Assembly (NCBI GenBank): GCA_030267565.1
Contig: BRXU01000006.1
Location: 112,001-176,000, forward strand
DNA: 64,000 nt
Source: Pleodorina starrii
Lineage: Eukaryota > Chlorophyta > Chlorophyceae > Chlamydomonadales > Volvocaceae
Reading direction: 5' to 3'
Shown piece by piece: positions 34,749-45,057 of the stretch. A program made the translations under genes and the position numbers. The notes beneath the pieces are model-generated. The model had not been told where the DNA came from. It did not search any database and worked only from the letters and a program-made list of their open reading frames with translations. The stretch's first letter is position 1; each line of letters starts with the position of its first letter.

Positions 34749-37478
34749 GCCTGCAGATCAGGAGGACGAGCGGCTGCTGACTCCGCTTGCTGCGAGTAGT
34801 TATGGGCATGATGAGGACGATGAGGAGGAGCAGGGTACGATGAGGAGGAGGAGGAGGAGGGGTTAAGGAGGAGGAGATGAGTAGGCGAAGGAGGGACATT
34901 TAGTAGTGCTGTGAGAGATGATGGATGACCTCCCGCCCCTGCCTTGCCCGGCACGTCCTGGGATTGCCCGATGCGGAAGACGGAGGAGCGCCAAGTGGCA
35001 CACGCGCATGTATAAGTAAAGTGAGGCGGCCATTCAACGGGACGCGTGGGCTGCGGGGGCAATGCTGCGTTGGAGGTCGATCATGTCCTGCATTTGGTGT
35101 GTGCACTCATGTGTACGGTGGTCGCTGTGATGCTTGGCGCCTATTCGTCGCCAAACGGTGTCATGGCTGCTTTGCCGTCCGGGCCGTGGCTCAAAATACC
35201 TCGTCCTGCACGCGAGATAAGAAAGATGTATCGATCGCACATGTGCCGTGCACGCCAGGTATATATACAGTTGGTGGCACAGGCGCGCACGTGGTATGTA
35301 CGGCAGCGCCGAAACTCAAGGCCCAGCACCGGGCGCCCTCCAATCGCTTGTGATGGACGTTTGTATCAAGAATATTGCGATGATGAAAAATCATCAACCA
35401 GGGAAACGATGTTTGAGTTCGTTCTGCTGTGCGGTTCGACCTGATAAGCGTGAGAACCATGTTTCGATTACTTACTTGTACGGTCCTGTTACGGCAGCCA
35501 TTTCCGTTGATGAATCAATCGCTCACCCTTGTTCTGTTTGACTGTATTTGGCGGGGGATCGAGGATGTGATTTGAAGGCCGCGGCCGCTCTATTTGGCAT
35601 TGCGGTCTCCTTGTGCTCCCACCCAAAAAAGATCGGGACTTGCCGTACATTTCGGGCTTACTTGTCGTACGTTCTCGGTGCGCCATGCCGCGTGCCCATG
35701 GCATGGATCGGCCACTTGGTTGGTTCTTAGGTGTTCGCGCAGCACGGCAAACGTCGTTTATTTGATGATCAGTCATGTTGCTGTGCAGGCATTTGGATGG
35801 GAAGCATTTCCTTTGGATGAACCGTGTTAAAGTGGACTCAAGAAGATTACGCACGTATCGGTGCATACACCGCACCCGGCACTGCTGTGGCCGCCGAAGC
35901 CCAAACCGCAGAAAGTGAGCTCAAGCGGTCCTGTGTTCACATGTTACAGAGCACAAGCAGGCGCCCTAGCTCGCCGGCTGGCTGGATGATGACTGACCAA
36001 ACCCGGCAGCGCCGCTAGGGCAGCCGGGGCCGCATGGCCGGATTGCGGGAGAAGTGCGTGATAGTGGTTGCGTGGAGGGGACGGAGTACAGGCACCGCGC
36101 GTGTCATGCGGCGATGCCGTGCGTGGACATATGCAGCTAGCTCACCGACTGGGGGGGGGGAAAAGGGCACCACATACCGGTAATGATAAGCCGGTGCGTG
36201 CAAGCTGCATACATGCGGCATCCGGGGTTACGCCTGTATTTGCTGCTCACGGCCAAGGCCATTGCGTGCAACCATGTGCTGATGTGGCTGCAGAAAAGGT
36301 TGTCAGCAGGCCGCGTCGGCCGTCGATCGGGGTGCATCTGGATGGCGTGGCTTGAAGACGGCCGGTCGGTGTGCGTCGTTTCGGGACTCGACGGAAGCCT
36401 CACAAGCAAGCTGGAATGCCGTGCTATGTCGGTCCTTATTAGGCGTTTTAGGATTACACACCCAATCCATCGTATGTAGCATTACTTACAAACACCTGGT
36501 GATGAGGTGCCGTGCGCGTCTGTACGTCAAGGGCGTGCCGTACGCGCCAAACCACCCTTCCTACGAACGTTTAGGGGTCTTGATGAGGGAGGGGCGATAG
36601 ATTATATATCTTGATTCACGAACTCATCGATCGGATGGAGGGTATGTGACCTATCTACCCATTTGTAAATAAATAAAGCCATCGGAACCCCTGCCATAAA
36701 CCGACAGATAGATGTCCCCAAACAGCAGCGTAGCCGTGCGTGACCGCCCAAAAAAGTGACACACACACACGCACGTGCAGCCACACACATGCATACAGCA
36801 GGCGCATCTGAACCGGCGTGCGGCCCAGCAGGCTACCAGAAGCATGCCGTATGGTATAAAGCCGCCGTAAGAAACACATACATGACACCCTTGCTATGCA
36901 TGGCTGTGCGTGCGCTGTAGGGATTTCCCCGCCGCGCGCCGCGTTGTACGAGTGTACGAGTGTACGGCGGCAGCAGCACACCCTCCGTGCGTGCGACAAC
37001 GTACCAAACAGAGCAACCGATGGCACGCCGGTTATTTATCCGGCCAACAGCCATCCGGTTATTGGAATTTGGATTAATGTCTGCCGTGACTTCACGACAG
37101 CGAATGACTTTCTCGGGGGAAATGGGCGGGAAATGGTACCAAATATTCTTATTTTAGAGGTAGCCACGCGAACGCTAAAATTGGGTTTGAAGGAGCGTAG
37201 AGCCGGCGCAGACCGTTCTCAGTTTAGTAGTTAGGTTGGCCGCTTAGGTGTTTTCTGTTGTAGAGGATCGTTCCGTACTACGACTGGTTCCGGAGCGGTG
37301 GCTCTGCAGGCGGCAGACGGTTTGCCGACAGAGCAGCACGGTTCCTTCCTCTGCTGTTGCCGCGCTGTTTGAGGTGTCAGCTGGTACCTGTTACGAGCAG
37401 GCGGGCCTTTAGTTTTGGCGCCTAGAGGCGCAGATCGGGGGTGCGCTTATCGACCCCAGCCCGCCCTGTTCGTCTGCG
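34749..37478. other. Intergenic region, no gene seen
   Basis: No coding region supported. The first 250 bases are purine-rich 3' UTR-like sequence of the ATP-grasp gene. The final few hundred bases (from about 37200) are probably the 5' non-coding part of the retroelement that follows, but I could not find its terminal repeats. Confidence 0.4.
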
Positions 37479-37500
37479 TTTTTAGGGTTTAGGGTTTAGG
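37479..37500 (+). repeat. TTTAGGG telomere-like tract upstream of gag
   Basis: TTTTTAGGGTTTAGGGTTTAGG, about three units of the plant-type motif TTTAGGG (one T fewer than the TTTTAGGG tracts at 6461-6484), ends 28 bases before the gag ATG. Confidence 0.7.
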
Positions 37501-37528
37501 CCCGTTGCTCGGAGCGGTCCACGATAGC

Positions 37529-38000
37529 ATGGAGTCGGGCAAGGTGTTGTCGAAGGTCCCGCTCCTCTGTCAGTTGGCCTCGCAGCTGGGCATGCGGAAC
37601 CCGGCGAGAGAGCGTACCGCGTTCGACGAACACGCATCACAGAAGGTCGAGGGCGCCCGGGAAGCCGGGAAATTGGCCTTGGCGGCGGCCTCCGCCGCCT
37701 CCCCTGCGTCGCGGGCGGCATACCTGCAGGACGCAGCCCTCCGCTTCCAGGAGGCCTCGGAAAGCCAGGCAGCGCAGAAACAGGTGCACGACATGTCAGA
37801 GCTGCTGGGCTTCAAGGAGACCGTCAGGGTGCTGCACAAGGGCAACCCGCAGACCCAGACGCTGCTGGGTGGTCTCGCCGCACTGGACACCAAGCAGCGC
37901 AAGCGCCTTATCAGCGGTGTCACCGGCGGCAAAGCCCGGCTCAGTGGCAAGAAGCGGTCTAAGCAAGCCCGCAAACGGTCCGGGAAGAGCCGCCGCCGTC

Positions 38001-38032
<32 letters not shown>

Positions 38033-38332
38033 TCGGACGCCAGCAGCAGCAGCAGCAGCTCGTCCGACAGCTCGGACTCGGAGTACAGCGGCAGCGACGG
38101 CGGCAGGCGGCGGCACAGGGAGAAGCGGAGGTCGCGGCACAGCAAGGCCAGGTCAGCCCGGGGCCGTGGCGGAGGTGACGCCGACACCCGGCCCAAATGC
38201 TTCTACTGCAAGAAGCGGGGCCATCGCGTGGCCGACTGCAAAGAGCTGGATAAGCTGCCTGAGGGGGAGAGAGCGGCCGCCGCGGCCCAAGCGATGGCTG
38301 CCGGCAGGCGGCCGTCACAACGGCGGAATTAG
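37529..38332 (+). CDS. Gag-like protein with CCHC zinc knuckle
   Basis: 267 residues from the ATG at 37529 to TAG at 38330. The N-terminal two thirds is helical and Ala/Lys-rich. A basic and Ser-rich tract follows (two long Ser runs at about 38002-38070), then basic RRRHREKRRSRH. A retroviral-type zinc knuckle CFYCKKRGHRVADC lies at about residues 224-237 (C-x2-C-x4-H-x4-C). The role would be binding and packaging element RNA. The stop is a single UAG, and the same frame stays open on the other side until the donor at 38652. The next unit therefore begins in the gag frame, and readthrough would produce a gag-pol fusion. Confidence 0.85.
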
Positions 38333-38359
38333 GCAGGCCCCGTGCCCGCCGCTGACGCC

Positions 38360-41300
38360 ATGACACGAGCCGGCGAAGACGGACCTGTGACTGCACGCTC
38401 AGTCAGCACAGCCGACGAGGAACCGCGCTCAGCGCCACGAGGAGGGGATACCAACCGGCCAGCAAGCTGCAAGCTGGCTGCAGGAGTGGATGGCTCACCC
38501 TCGGCGCTTCGGGGTGGGGAGGGCGGTACGCAGACAGGCGCAAAGCCTGCGGCGGCCGCGCTTGTACCTACCCCGGTGTCTCAACAGGCGGACGTGGCGC
38601 AGAGGGCGGGCACGGCGCCTACGCTGGCCGGTATGAGAGCCACATCACCGGGTGAGTAAGACCCGAGCCCTTGGTTATCTAGGGCAGCGAGGTCAGGGGC
38701 CCTTCCTCGGGTAGCGAACTTAGAGGCGCGCTTCCTCGGCGTGTGAGCTTAGAGGCGTCCCTCCTCGGGGTTGTGATCTTAGAGGCGCGCTTCCTCGGCG
38801 TGTGAGCTTAGAGGCGTCCCTCCTCGGGGTTGTGATCTTAGAGGCGCGCTTCCTCGGCGTGTGAGCTTAGAGACGTCCCTCCTCGGGGTTGTGAACTTAG
38901 AGGCGCGCTTCCTCGGCGTGTGAGCTTAGAGGCGTCCCTCCTCGGGGTTGTGAACTTAGAGGCGCGCTTCCTCGGCGTGTGAGCTTAGAGGCACGCTCCC
39001 TCGGCGTGACGTGCGATCTTGAGGCACCCTCTCCGGGTGTGATAAGATCGCACCGCGCTTTCTCAGCGGGTTAAGAATAGAGGCGCGCTTCCTCGGCGTG
39101 TGAGCTTAGAGGCGCGCGTTTCTCCGCGCGTTAAGAATAGTAGCAGGCTCCCTTGGCGTATGAGCTTGGAGGTGTGAGCCCGCGGGAACGGCCTTACTCG
39201 GCGTCTCCTTTTGCCTTTCCCTCAGGCCAGAGCACGCCATCGCAGCGACGAACAGTGGCGAGCCCTGTGGCAGTGGCGGAGTCGCTTGGGACGGGTCAGA
39301 CGCCCCCGCCAGGCCCGCTGGCGGAGGTGATGGAGGAGGCCGCCGCCAAGGCGGCGGCGGCGGTGATCGCCCTTGCGCAATCGGTCGTTGCAGTCGCCCA
39401 GTCAGCCGGCGACCAACCCGACCCCCCGGTCCGGTCGTGGTTTGGGCCCTCGGGTAGCAAGCTCAACACGGAGGCCTGGCAGCGGCACGGATTTTACTCC
39501 CCAGCCATCCGCAACGCCGCCGACTGGCAGTTCCACACCGAGCCCGCACCTTCCTACCATCTGCGGAACTACCCCTCCATCCACCCTCACCGCGCTGAGC
39601 TTGGTCGCCACTTCGATGCTCTGCTGACAGCCGGCGTCACCGAGCAGTACGAGCCCGCCGCGCACGGATCAGTCCAGGACTTCGCGGCGGTGATTTGCCC
39701 GCTACACGTGGTGCCCAAGGCGGACGGAGACCTTCGCCCCATCATCGACCCTTCCGGTGCCGGTGTCAACGCCTGCATGTCGCACCTGCCCTGCCCCCTG
39801 CCCGACCTGGCGACCATCCTGGAGAACCTGCCGCGGAACGGTTACCTTGGCAAACGGGACCTGGCATCCGGCTTCCATCACGTCAAGCTCAGCCCAGCCG
39901 CTCGCCGGTATATGGCCTACCGCCACCCGGTCTCGGACGCGCTGCAGCGCTGGGTCGCGCTGCCCTTTGGCGCCAGCCAGAGTCCACCCATCTTCGTCGA
40001 GCTAACGGCCGCGGCGACGACCATCTTCCAGACCGAGTGCGACCGCCGTGGGCTGCATGTCAAACTCTTCACGTACGTCGATGATTTTATGATCCTGGGG
40101 GCGGCGCATTCAGACGTGGTGGGGGCTTTCGCGGTCATGGACGAGCTGGGAGCGGAACTGGGGCTGGAGTGGAAGGCCAGCAAGGACCGCGGTCGGGACG
40201 CCCCGCTGCAGCAGCTCGACTTCTTGGGCATGCTGTTCGATACCGTGGCGATGGAGATGCGGATCTCCCCCGCTAAGCAGCAGCGGTATGCCACGGAGGT
40301 CAGCACGCTATTGCGGGCAGCGGCAGCCGGCCCGGTGCAGCGCTCAGATCTGGAATCGGTGGTGGGGCGCATCAACTTTATCGCGCAAGCTTGCCGCTGG
40401 GGGCGCGCCTTCCTCCAGGCGCTTTTCGACGTCCTTTTCTCGCCGTCGCAGCCACCGCCGGCCGCCCTCGTGTTGTCGGCGGAGGCAGCGGGCGACCTGC
40501 GGTTTTGGTGGGACGTGCTGCGTTCGGACTCGTCAGTTTGGGATGGGGTCAAGCGCAGCACGGTAGCCAGTCTGGACTTGGTGAGGGGGGAATTTGTGGG
40601 GCAGGATGGAGCCGTCATCTTCACGGACGCGAGTGGTCGGGGCTTCGGCGCGGCGTGGGGGTCAGCCGAGATCCAGGGCGTGTGGACCCCGAGGGAGCAG
40701 CAGCTGCATGTGGCCTGGCTGGAGTTGTCAGCAGTCCTCCGCGCAGTGCAGTCATGGGCGCCAAGCCTGGCGGGACGGCGCGTTCTAATCCGCTGCGACA
40801 ACACGCAGGCGGTTGCCGCCATCAACTACGGGTCGACCCGCGTCAAGGACGGCCGCGGCATCAGTCAGCAGCTGGCAATTCTAGCGATCAGCAACCAGTT
40901 TGAAATTCGCGCGGAGCACATCGCCGGGGTGGACAATGTACGCGCAGACCGGCTCAGCAGGCAGCTAGCAGCAGCCCGGGCGCAGAACCTGCGCCTCAAG
41001 CCGGGGGTGTTTAGGGAGCTGGTGGGGAGCGGCGAATACCAGCCCAGTGTCGACTGCTGCTGCGATGCGTTGGGGCTAAACAGGCAGCCAGGGTGTAGTG
41101 AGTTCTTTAGCCCCGCGAAGTCGGTCATTGGCGCCCAGGGGAGTTTGGCGGGCAAGGTGCTGTGGGCGTTCCCGCCGCAAGGTCTGGTAGGGGAGGTGTT
41201 AGGAGTGTTAGCGGCCGCTTGGGAGCTCAACCGTGCGACGAAGGCCACGGTTCTGGTTCCGGACTGGCCTACGTATCCTTGGTACAGGCGGTATGTGTCG

Positions 41301-41429
41301 GGCCCACGGGGCCGCGGTTTGTTCCGGGTAGTGCGGACCCTGCAGGCCGGCAGGAAGCTTTGTCGTTGGCCTTGGGGCGCCGAAGCCGACCCCGCCCCGT
41401 ATGACTTTCTAGTGCTGCGCTTGAACTGA
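38360..41429 (+). CDS. Reverse transcriptase-RNase H polyprotein (pol), with intron
   Basis: Predicted exons 38360-38651 and 39226-41429 join in phase: donor CCGG/GTGAGTAAG, acceptor CTTTTGCCTTTCCCTCAG. The product is 831 residues from the ATG at 38360, or more if read through from gag. RT signs are VVPKADGDLRPIIDPSG, GYLGKRDLASGFHHVKLS and LPFGASQSPPIF, the active site YVDD at 40074-40085, and LDFLGMLF. RNase H signs are IFTDASGRGFGAAWG, LIRCDNTQAVAAIN and HIAGVDNVRADRLSR. This type of RT is that of DIRS/PAT elements. After RNase H comes a region with LWAFPPQGLV and VLVPDWPTYPWY, resembling the NPPF-like motif region found after RNase H in related elements; this is only an inference. The exon upstream of the intron is low-complexity. 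Confidence 0.85.
38690..39150 (+). repeat. 59-bp tandem repeat inside the pol intron
   Basis: Units of GAGCTTAGAGGCGTCCCTCC, TCGGGGTTGTGATCTTAGAG, GCGCGCTTCCTCGGCGTGT, 59 bp, each made of two related halves of about 29-30 bp. Four to five good units are followed by degenerate halves. The array lies wholly between the predicted donor (38652) and acceptor (39225) of the pol intron. Confidence 0.9.
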
Positions 41430-42694
41430 CGCCCTCCCGCTCCCTGCTGGTTTCCCTGTGGGCAGCGCCTGAGGTTTGCTTTGGCGGCGAGGACCGCTGT
41501 GTGGTGTGCGGCCGGACTTGCGGTGGAGCGGACTTGCTTTGTGAGACCTGCCCGGGGGCTGCCCACAGGGCCTGTCTCGGGCTGCCGACCGCCTCCTACG
41601 CGGGCGGCTGGTATCGCTGCTCGGAGTGTGCGCTGGGGGCGGCTGGGATCGGCGCGTCCGGGGAAGGCGTCAGCCCCGAATTGGCGGAGCTCACGGCGGC
41701 GTGGGTGCAGCTGGTCGGCAGCGATGTGTGTCGGGGCTCGGCGGCGACGTACGAGGCCGCAAGGAGGCGTTTCGCTCGGTTCGTGGTGGATGTGGTGAAG
41801 GGGTCGGCGGAGCAGGCGTTCCCACGCACTAAGGGGGCCGACCTCAACGTGCAGCTGGTATGCTTGTTCATCACGTGGGCAGCCCGGAAGTACGCGCCCG
41901 GCACCGTGACGGGGACCATCAGCGCCCTCGCCGATTGGCAGCGGTCACGCGGGGCCCTGGTGGAGGACCTGGTGAGCCGGAATCCGCTCGTCAAGCGCAC
42001 GTTGCGGCAAGCGTTGAGGGGGCACGGGGCGGCAGCTCCCTGTCGCAAGGCCCCTTTGCCGGTGGAGGTCGTGCGTCTGCTGGTGGGTTGGCTTAAGGCG
42101 CGGGGAAATCAGGAACCGGCCCGAGTGCCAGAGTTCACGCAGGCAGCTTGCTGGGTGGTCGTGGGTTTCTTCGGCATGCTGAGGCGGAGCGAGCTGGCCG
42201 GTCTCACGCTGGGCGATGTGAGGGTGCTTGAGAGCGGGGATGTGGAGCTGACCATCCGGAAAAGCAAGACGGACCAGCGGGGTGTGGGGGCAGTGGTGTA
42301 CCTCGCGGGCATGACGGGCAGCGGCGTTCCAGTGGGGCGCATCGTGGAGCGGCACTTGCGTCTGGCGAAGGAGCAAGGGGCGACGAACGGGCAGCCGCTC
42401 TTCACCCCGGGGGCGAGGCGGGGTCGCGGTAGCGGAATGGGCATGGGGAAGGGCAAGTTCTCCGGGGAGCTGCGCGCGCTGCTCAAGGGGCTCCAGGCGG
42501 ACGTGCCGGGCATGGCAGTGGACCTGCGGCGCGTCGCCTCCCACAGCCTCCGGAGGGGCGGAGCCACGGCGGCCGCTAACGCCGGGGTCAGCATCGAGGA
42601 GATCAAGGAGCACGGGCGGTGGCGCTCGTGCGCGGTGCTGGTGTACGTACAGCGGGCGGTGGCAGTTAAGCGGACGGTCGTAGCGCGCATGTGA
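41408..42694 (+). CDS. PHD finger-tyrosine recombinase of the retroelement
   Basis: Open frame of about 428 residues that overlaps the end of pol by 22 bases in the -1 frame. It has no ATG before its conserved part. It starts with a complete C4HC3 PHD finger: CVVC, CETC, HRAC, then WYRCSEC (41498-41629). A tyrosine recombinase follows, with helical core-binding sequence and then the catalytic residues: Arg in GMLRRSELAGL, Lys in KSKTDQRG, H-x-x-R in SHSLRRGGATAAANAG, His/Trp in EHGRWRS and Tyr in VLVYVQRA. This enzyme would integrate the circular DNA copy of the element. Lack of a start codon implies expression by -1 frameshift or by splicing; a possible acceptor is CCTGTGGGCAG at 41464. The PHD finger may direct integration to marked chromatin (inference). 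Confidence 0.85.
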   Translation, partial: SSAALELTPSRSLLVSLWAAPEVCFGGEDRCVVCGRTCGGADLLCETCPGAAHRACLGLPTASYAGGWYRCSECALGAAGIGASGEGVSPELAELTAAWVQLVGSDVCRGSAATYEAARRRFARFVVDVVKGSAEQAFPRTKGADLNVQLVCLFITWAARKYAPGTVTGTISALADWQRSRGALVEDLVSRNPLVKRTLRQALRGHGAAAPCRKAPLPVEVVRLLVGWLKARGNQEPARVPEFTQAACWVVVGFFGMLRRSELAGLTLGDVRVLESGDVELTIRKSKTDQRGVGAVVYLAGMTGSGVPVGRIVERHLRLAKEQGATNGQPLFTPGARRGRGSGMGMGKGKFSGELRALLKGLQADVPGMAVDLRRVASHSLRRGGATAAANAGVSIEEIKEHGRWRSCAVLVYVQRAVAVKRTVVARM

Positions 42695-45057
42695 GCGGGA
42701 CTGGGTGGGGGGGTGTCTGCCTGGTGTGTGTTGCCGGGTGGCTACCGGGCAGACCTTAAGGCACCCGTGGTCACGTGTACGGCGGGCATGGCGCGAACCA
42801 CGTGACGACGGGGCCACAAGCCCCATTTCCACGTTCACTCTCCGGCAGATGTTGGTTTCTTTGACGTGACTGTGGTTCAGACAGACTCCCGTTGTTGTGC
42901 AGACTTGGCCAGCGCTTATCGGCTCTGACAGTTAGATTCGCTCTAACCTCGACTGTATAAACCCGCCCCTGGAAGGGGCCCCGCTCGCGCTTTGGTCATG
43001 TGCTCCCAAGACGGGCTCCGTACGGCGTTTCGCTATCTCAAAACCGCGAACTTGGGTGACGAGAAGATAGACGGGCGCATGTGCAATCCATGTGCAATCG
43101 CATGCTGCGTACGCGCCCCTGCCTCAGCACCTCATCATAACCCTTCAACAACCAGCCTTGCGTCCATTCACACGCAGCCTCTTCGTCATAGCCACCCGCC
43201 TATTGCGTGCGCATGAATCATCCTAGCCAAGTACTATGAATATGTTTCGGAGTACGGCAGCAGCAGCAGCTGGCAGCAGCATGCTCTGCCTGTTGCATTG
43301 AACGCCCTGAAGCTGGAAACCAAGGTACGTAAGCCGGCCACCGCGCGACGGCGCGACGGCGGTCATCCAAGACACACGCACACACCAGAAATCGTAGAGA
43401 CACTGCCGGAAGCGTCGAAATATGCACGAAAGAGACGCTACATCCCTCGCCGAATGTACCCACCCGTCCTGTAATAACGGAGCCAATCGCCGAATGTACC
43501 CACCCGTCCTGCCTGTACCGCAGCCATAGCCCAATCACACACATTGATAGTTCGTGAAGTGATCCGGTCCCTCCCAGCCATAAAAAGGTGCAGGCCTGCT
43601 GCTGCTGGCCCTATCTACCTTCCGCTTTGGGTGGAGCCCGCTTACTTCATTGTAGCGCCTAGCTCCATCCGTCCCACCATGCACGCATGCGCTGCTCGCT
43701 AACAAAAAATACAACAAACCTGCTCGATCGAAAGACGTACAAAGCATGCATTCGACCGTTTTTTCCGGGAGCGTGATGCAATTGTACGTAATCGCCATGT
43801 ATATGTCGTACCATGCCGTGCCGTGCACACCCTGCCTACCGATAGATGCATATGCAAGCAAGCACTGTTCTTCCTTTCGCTTGCGTCATTCATGTACGGC
43901 ATTGGCCGTGGCCGCGGTTGGGCGCTTGCGCGCTCTCCTCGCCAGATAGGGCCAGATCCATCCATCGCCGATGTACGGCAACACACGTACACTGCTCAAG
44001 AATAAGAGCCATAAAAGCCAACCAACCAGCCATAAGGCACCACCGCCCACGCACGTTCCCATATACGATATACATAAATCTACTTATCTACATATCCCTC
44101 AATTGGCAACGCTAACGCAAGTAGAACAAAATACTGCCGTAAACATGAAGATGTGCACGAGGGAGGGCAGGCAAGGGACTGCGGCCTGACTCGGCCTGAA
44201 TAGGCCTGAATGGACTCAAAGCGATCAATGGACTCAAACGTACGCTTCTTCGCTACGTAGCCGGTTTTGCTGCCCAGCCAGCCATGTAGGCCCTCAGGCG
44301 CCCACACATACACACGTACATACCATCCTAACCCGCACGCACTCCTAAATCCTGCACCAGAACTGCGAACCCACCCGGCCATTCAGCCACTCGGTGAGAT
44401 GAGTGGCCATTCAGCGGAGCAATCGACGACCCGCGGCGTGCGTGGAGTCTGGGGTAGTGGCCTGTTGCTGTTGCTGCGAGGGCGAACACGCCGAGGGCCG
44501 CACACGCGGAAGGAATGAAGGGAGTAAGGAAGGAAGGCGTGTGCGAAAGCGCCCCACGCGCCAACTATCTACCGTAACGAGCGAGCCAAGAAGGGTTTTG
44601 GTTGTTCCCCGTTGTACGACAGTCCCGCAGCGGTGTGAATCTGCTAGGCAATAGTACGACGGTAGGTACGGCAGTGATGATTTGAGGGGAACTGCAGATG
44701 ATTCGACGTGCCATGCGTTCGGGTTGGCCACGGACGGCAGCAGGCGCCGGAGATCCATCTCTGTTAGACGTAACTGCACAAAACCCATCCATGAAGCATC
44801 AACAGCTCAGTACGGCTTTTCAACTTGTCGTACACGTTCCATTCAGCGTCAGTGCAGCTTGCCACATACATACACGAGGGCCTACCTGACCCATCAGCAG
44901 CCACCCCATATTGAGGTGTGGTGCAAGCTGACAAAGTCCGTCCCGCTACTGGAATTCTCACAACCAATGCTTGATTAAGACTTAAGTGCTTTATCTGACT
45001 TTATTATATCTTCAATTTGAGTTGTAATTTGTGCCCGGATGGTGATGAATCCTTTCA
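42695..45057. other. Intergenic region, no gene seen
   Basis: The first 300 bases probably include the 3' end of the retroelement. The stretch CCACCCGTCCTG preceded by TCGCCGAATGTAC is duplicated near 43450 and 43490. No coding region supported. The end of the region is presumably the 3' UTR of the metalloprotease gene on the minus strand. Confidence 0.45.

Larger units (their letters stand above)
37479..42694 (+). mobile_element. PAT/DIRS-like tyrosine-recombinase retrotransposon
   Basis: Three coding units run in the order gag, reverse transcriptase plus RNase H, and PHD-finger tyrosine recombinase. This is the gene content of DIRS/PAT-type elements, known in volvocine algae (Kangaroo in Volvox, TOC3 in Chlamydomonas). 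There is no DDE integrase and no aspartic protease motif. All three units remain open over more than 5 kb, so the copy looks young and possibly competent. Limits given are those of the recognisable coding part plus the telomere-like tract at 37479-37500. The true ends, expected to be split direct repeats, were not found by eye. Confidence 0.85.

Noticed and set aside
39917..42838. Long minus-strand frames opposite the retroelement
   Set aside because: Shadows of RT-RNase H and recombinase coding sequence, which carry all the expected motifs on the plus strand.
37200..42960. Attempt to define the terminal repeats of the PAT/DIRS element
   Set aside because: Only a nine-base match (CGCTTATCG near 37444 and 42915) was seen between the flanks, too short to call split direct repeats.
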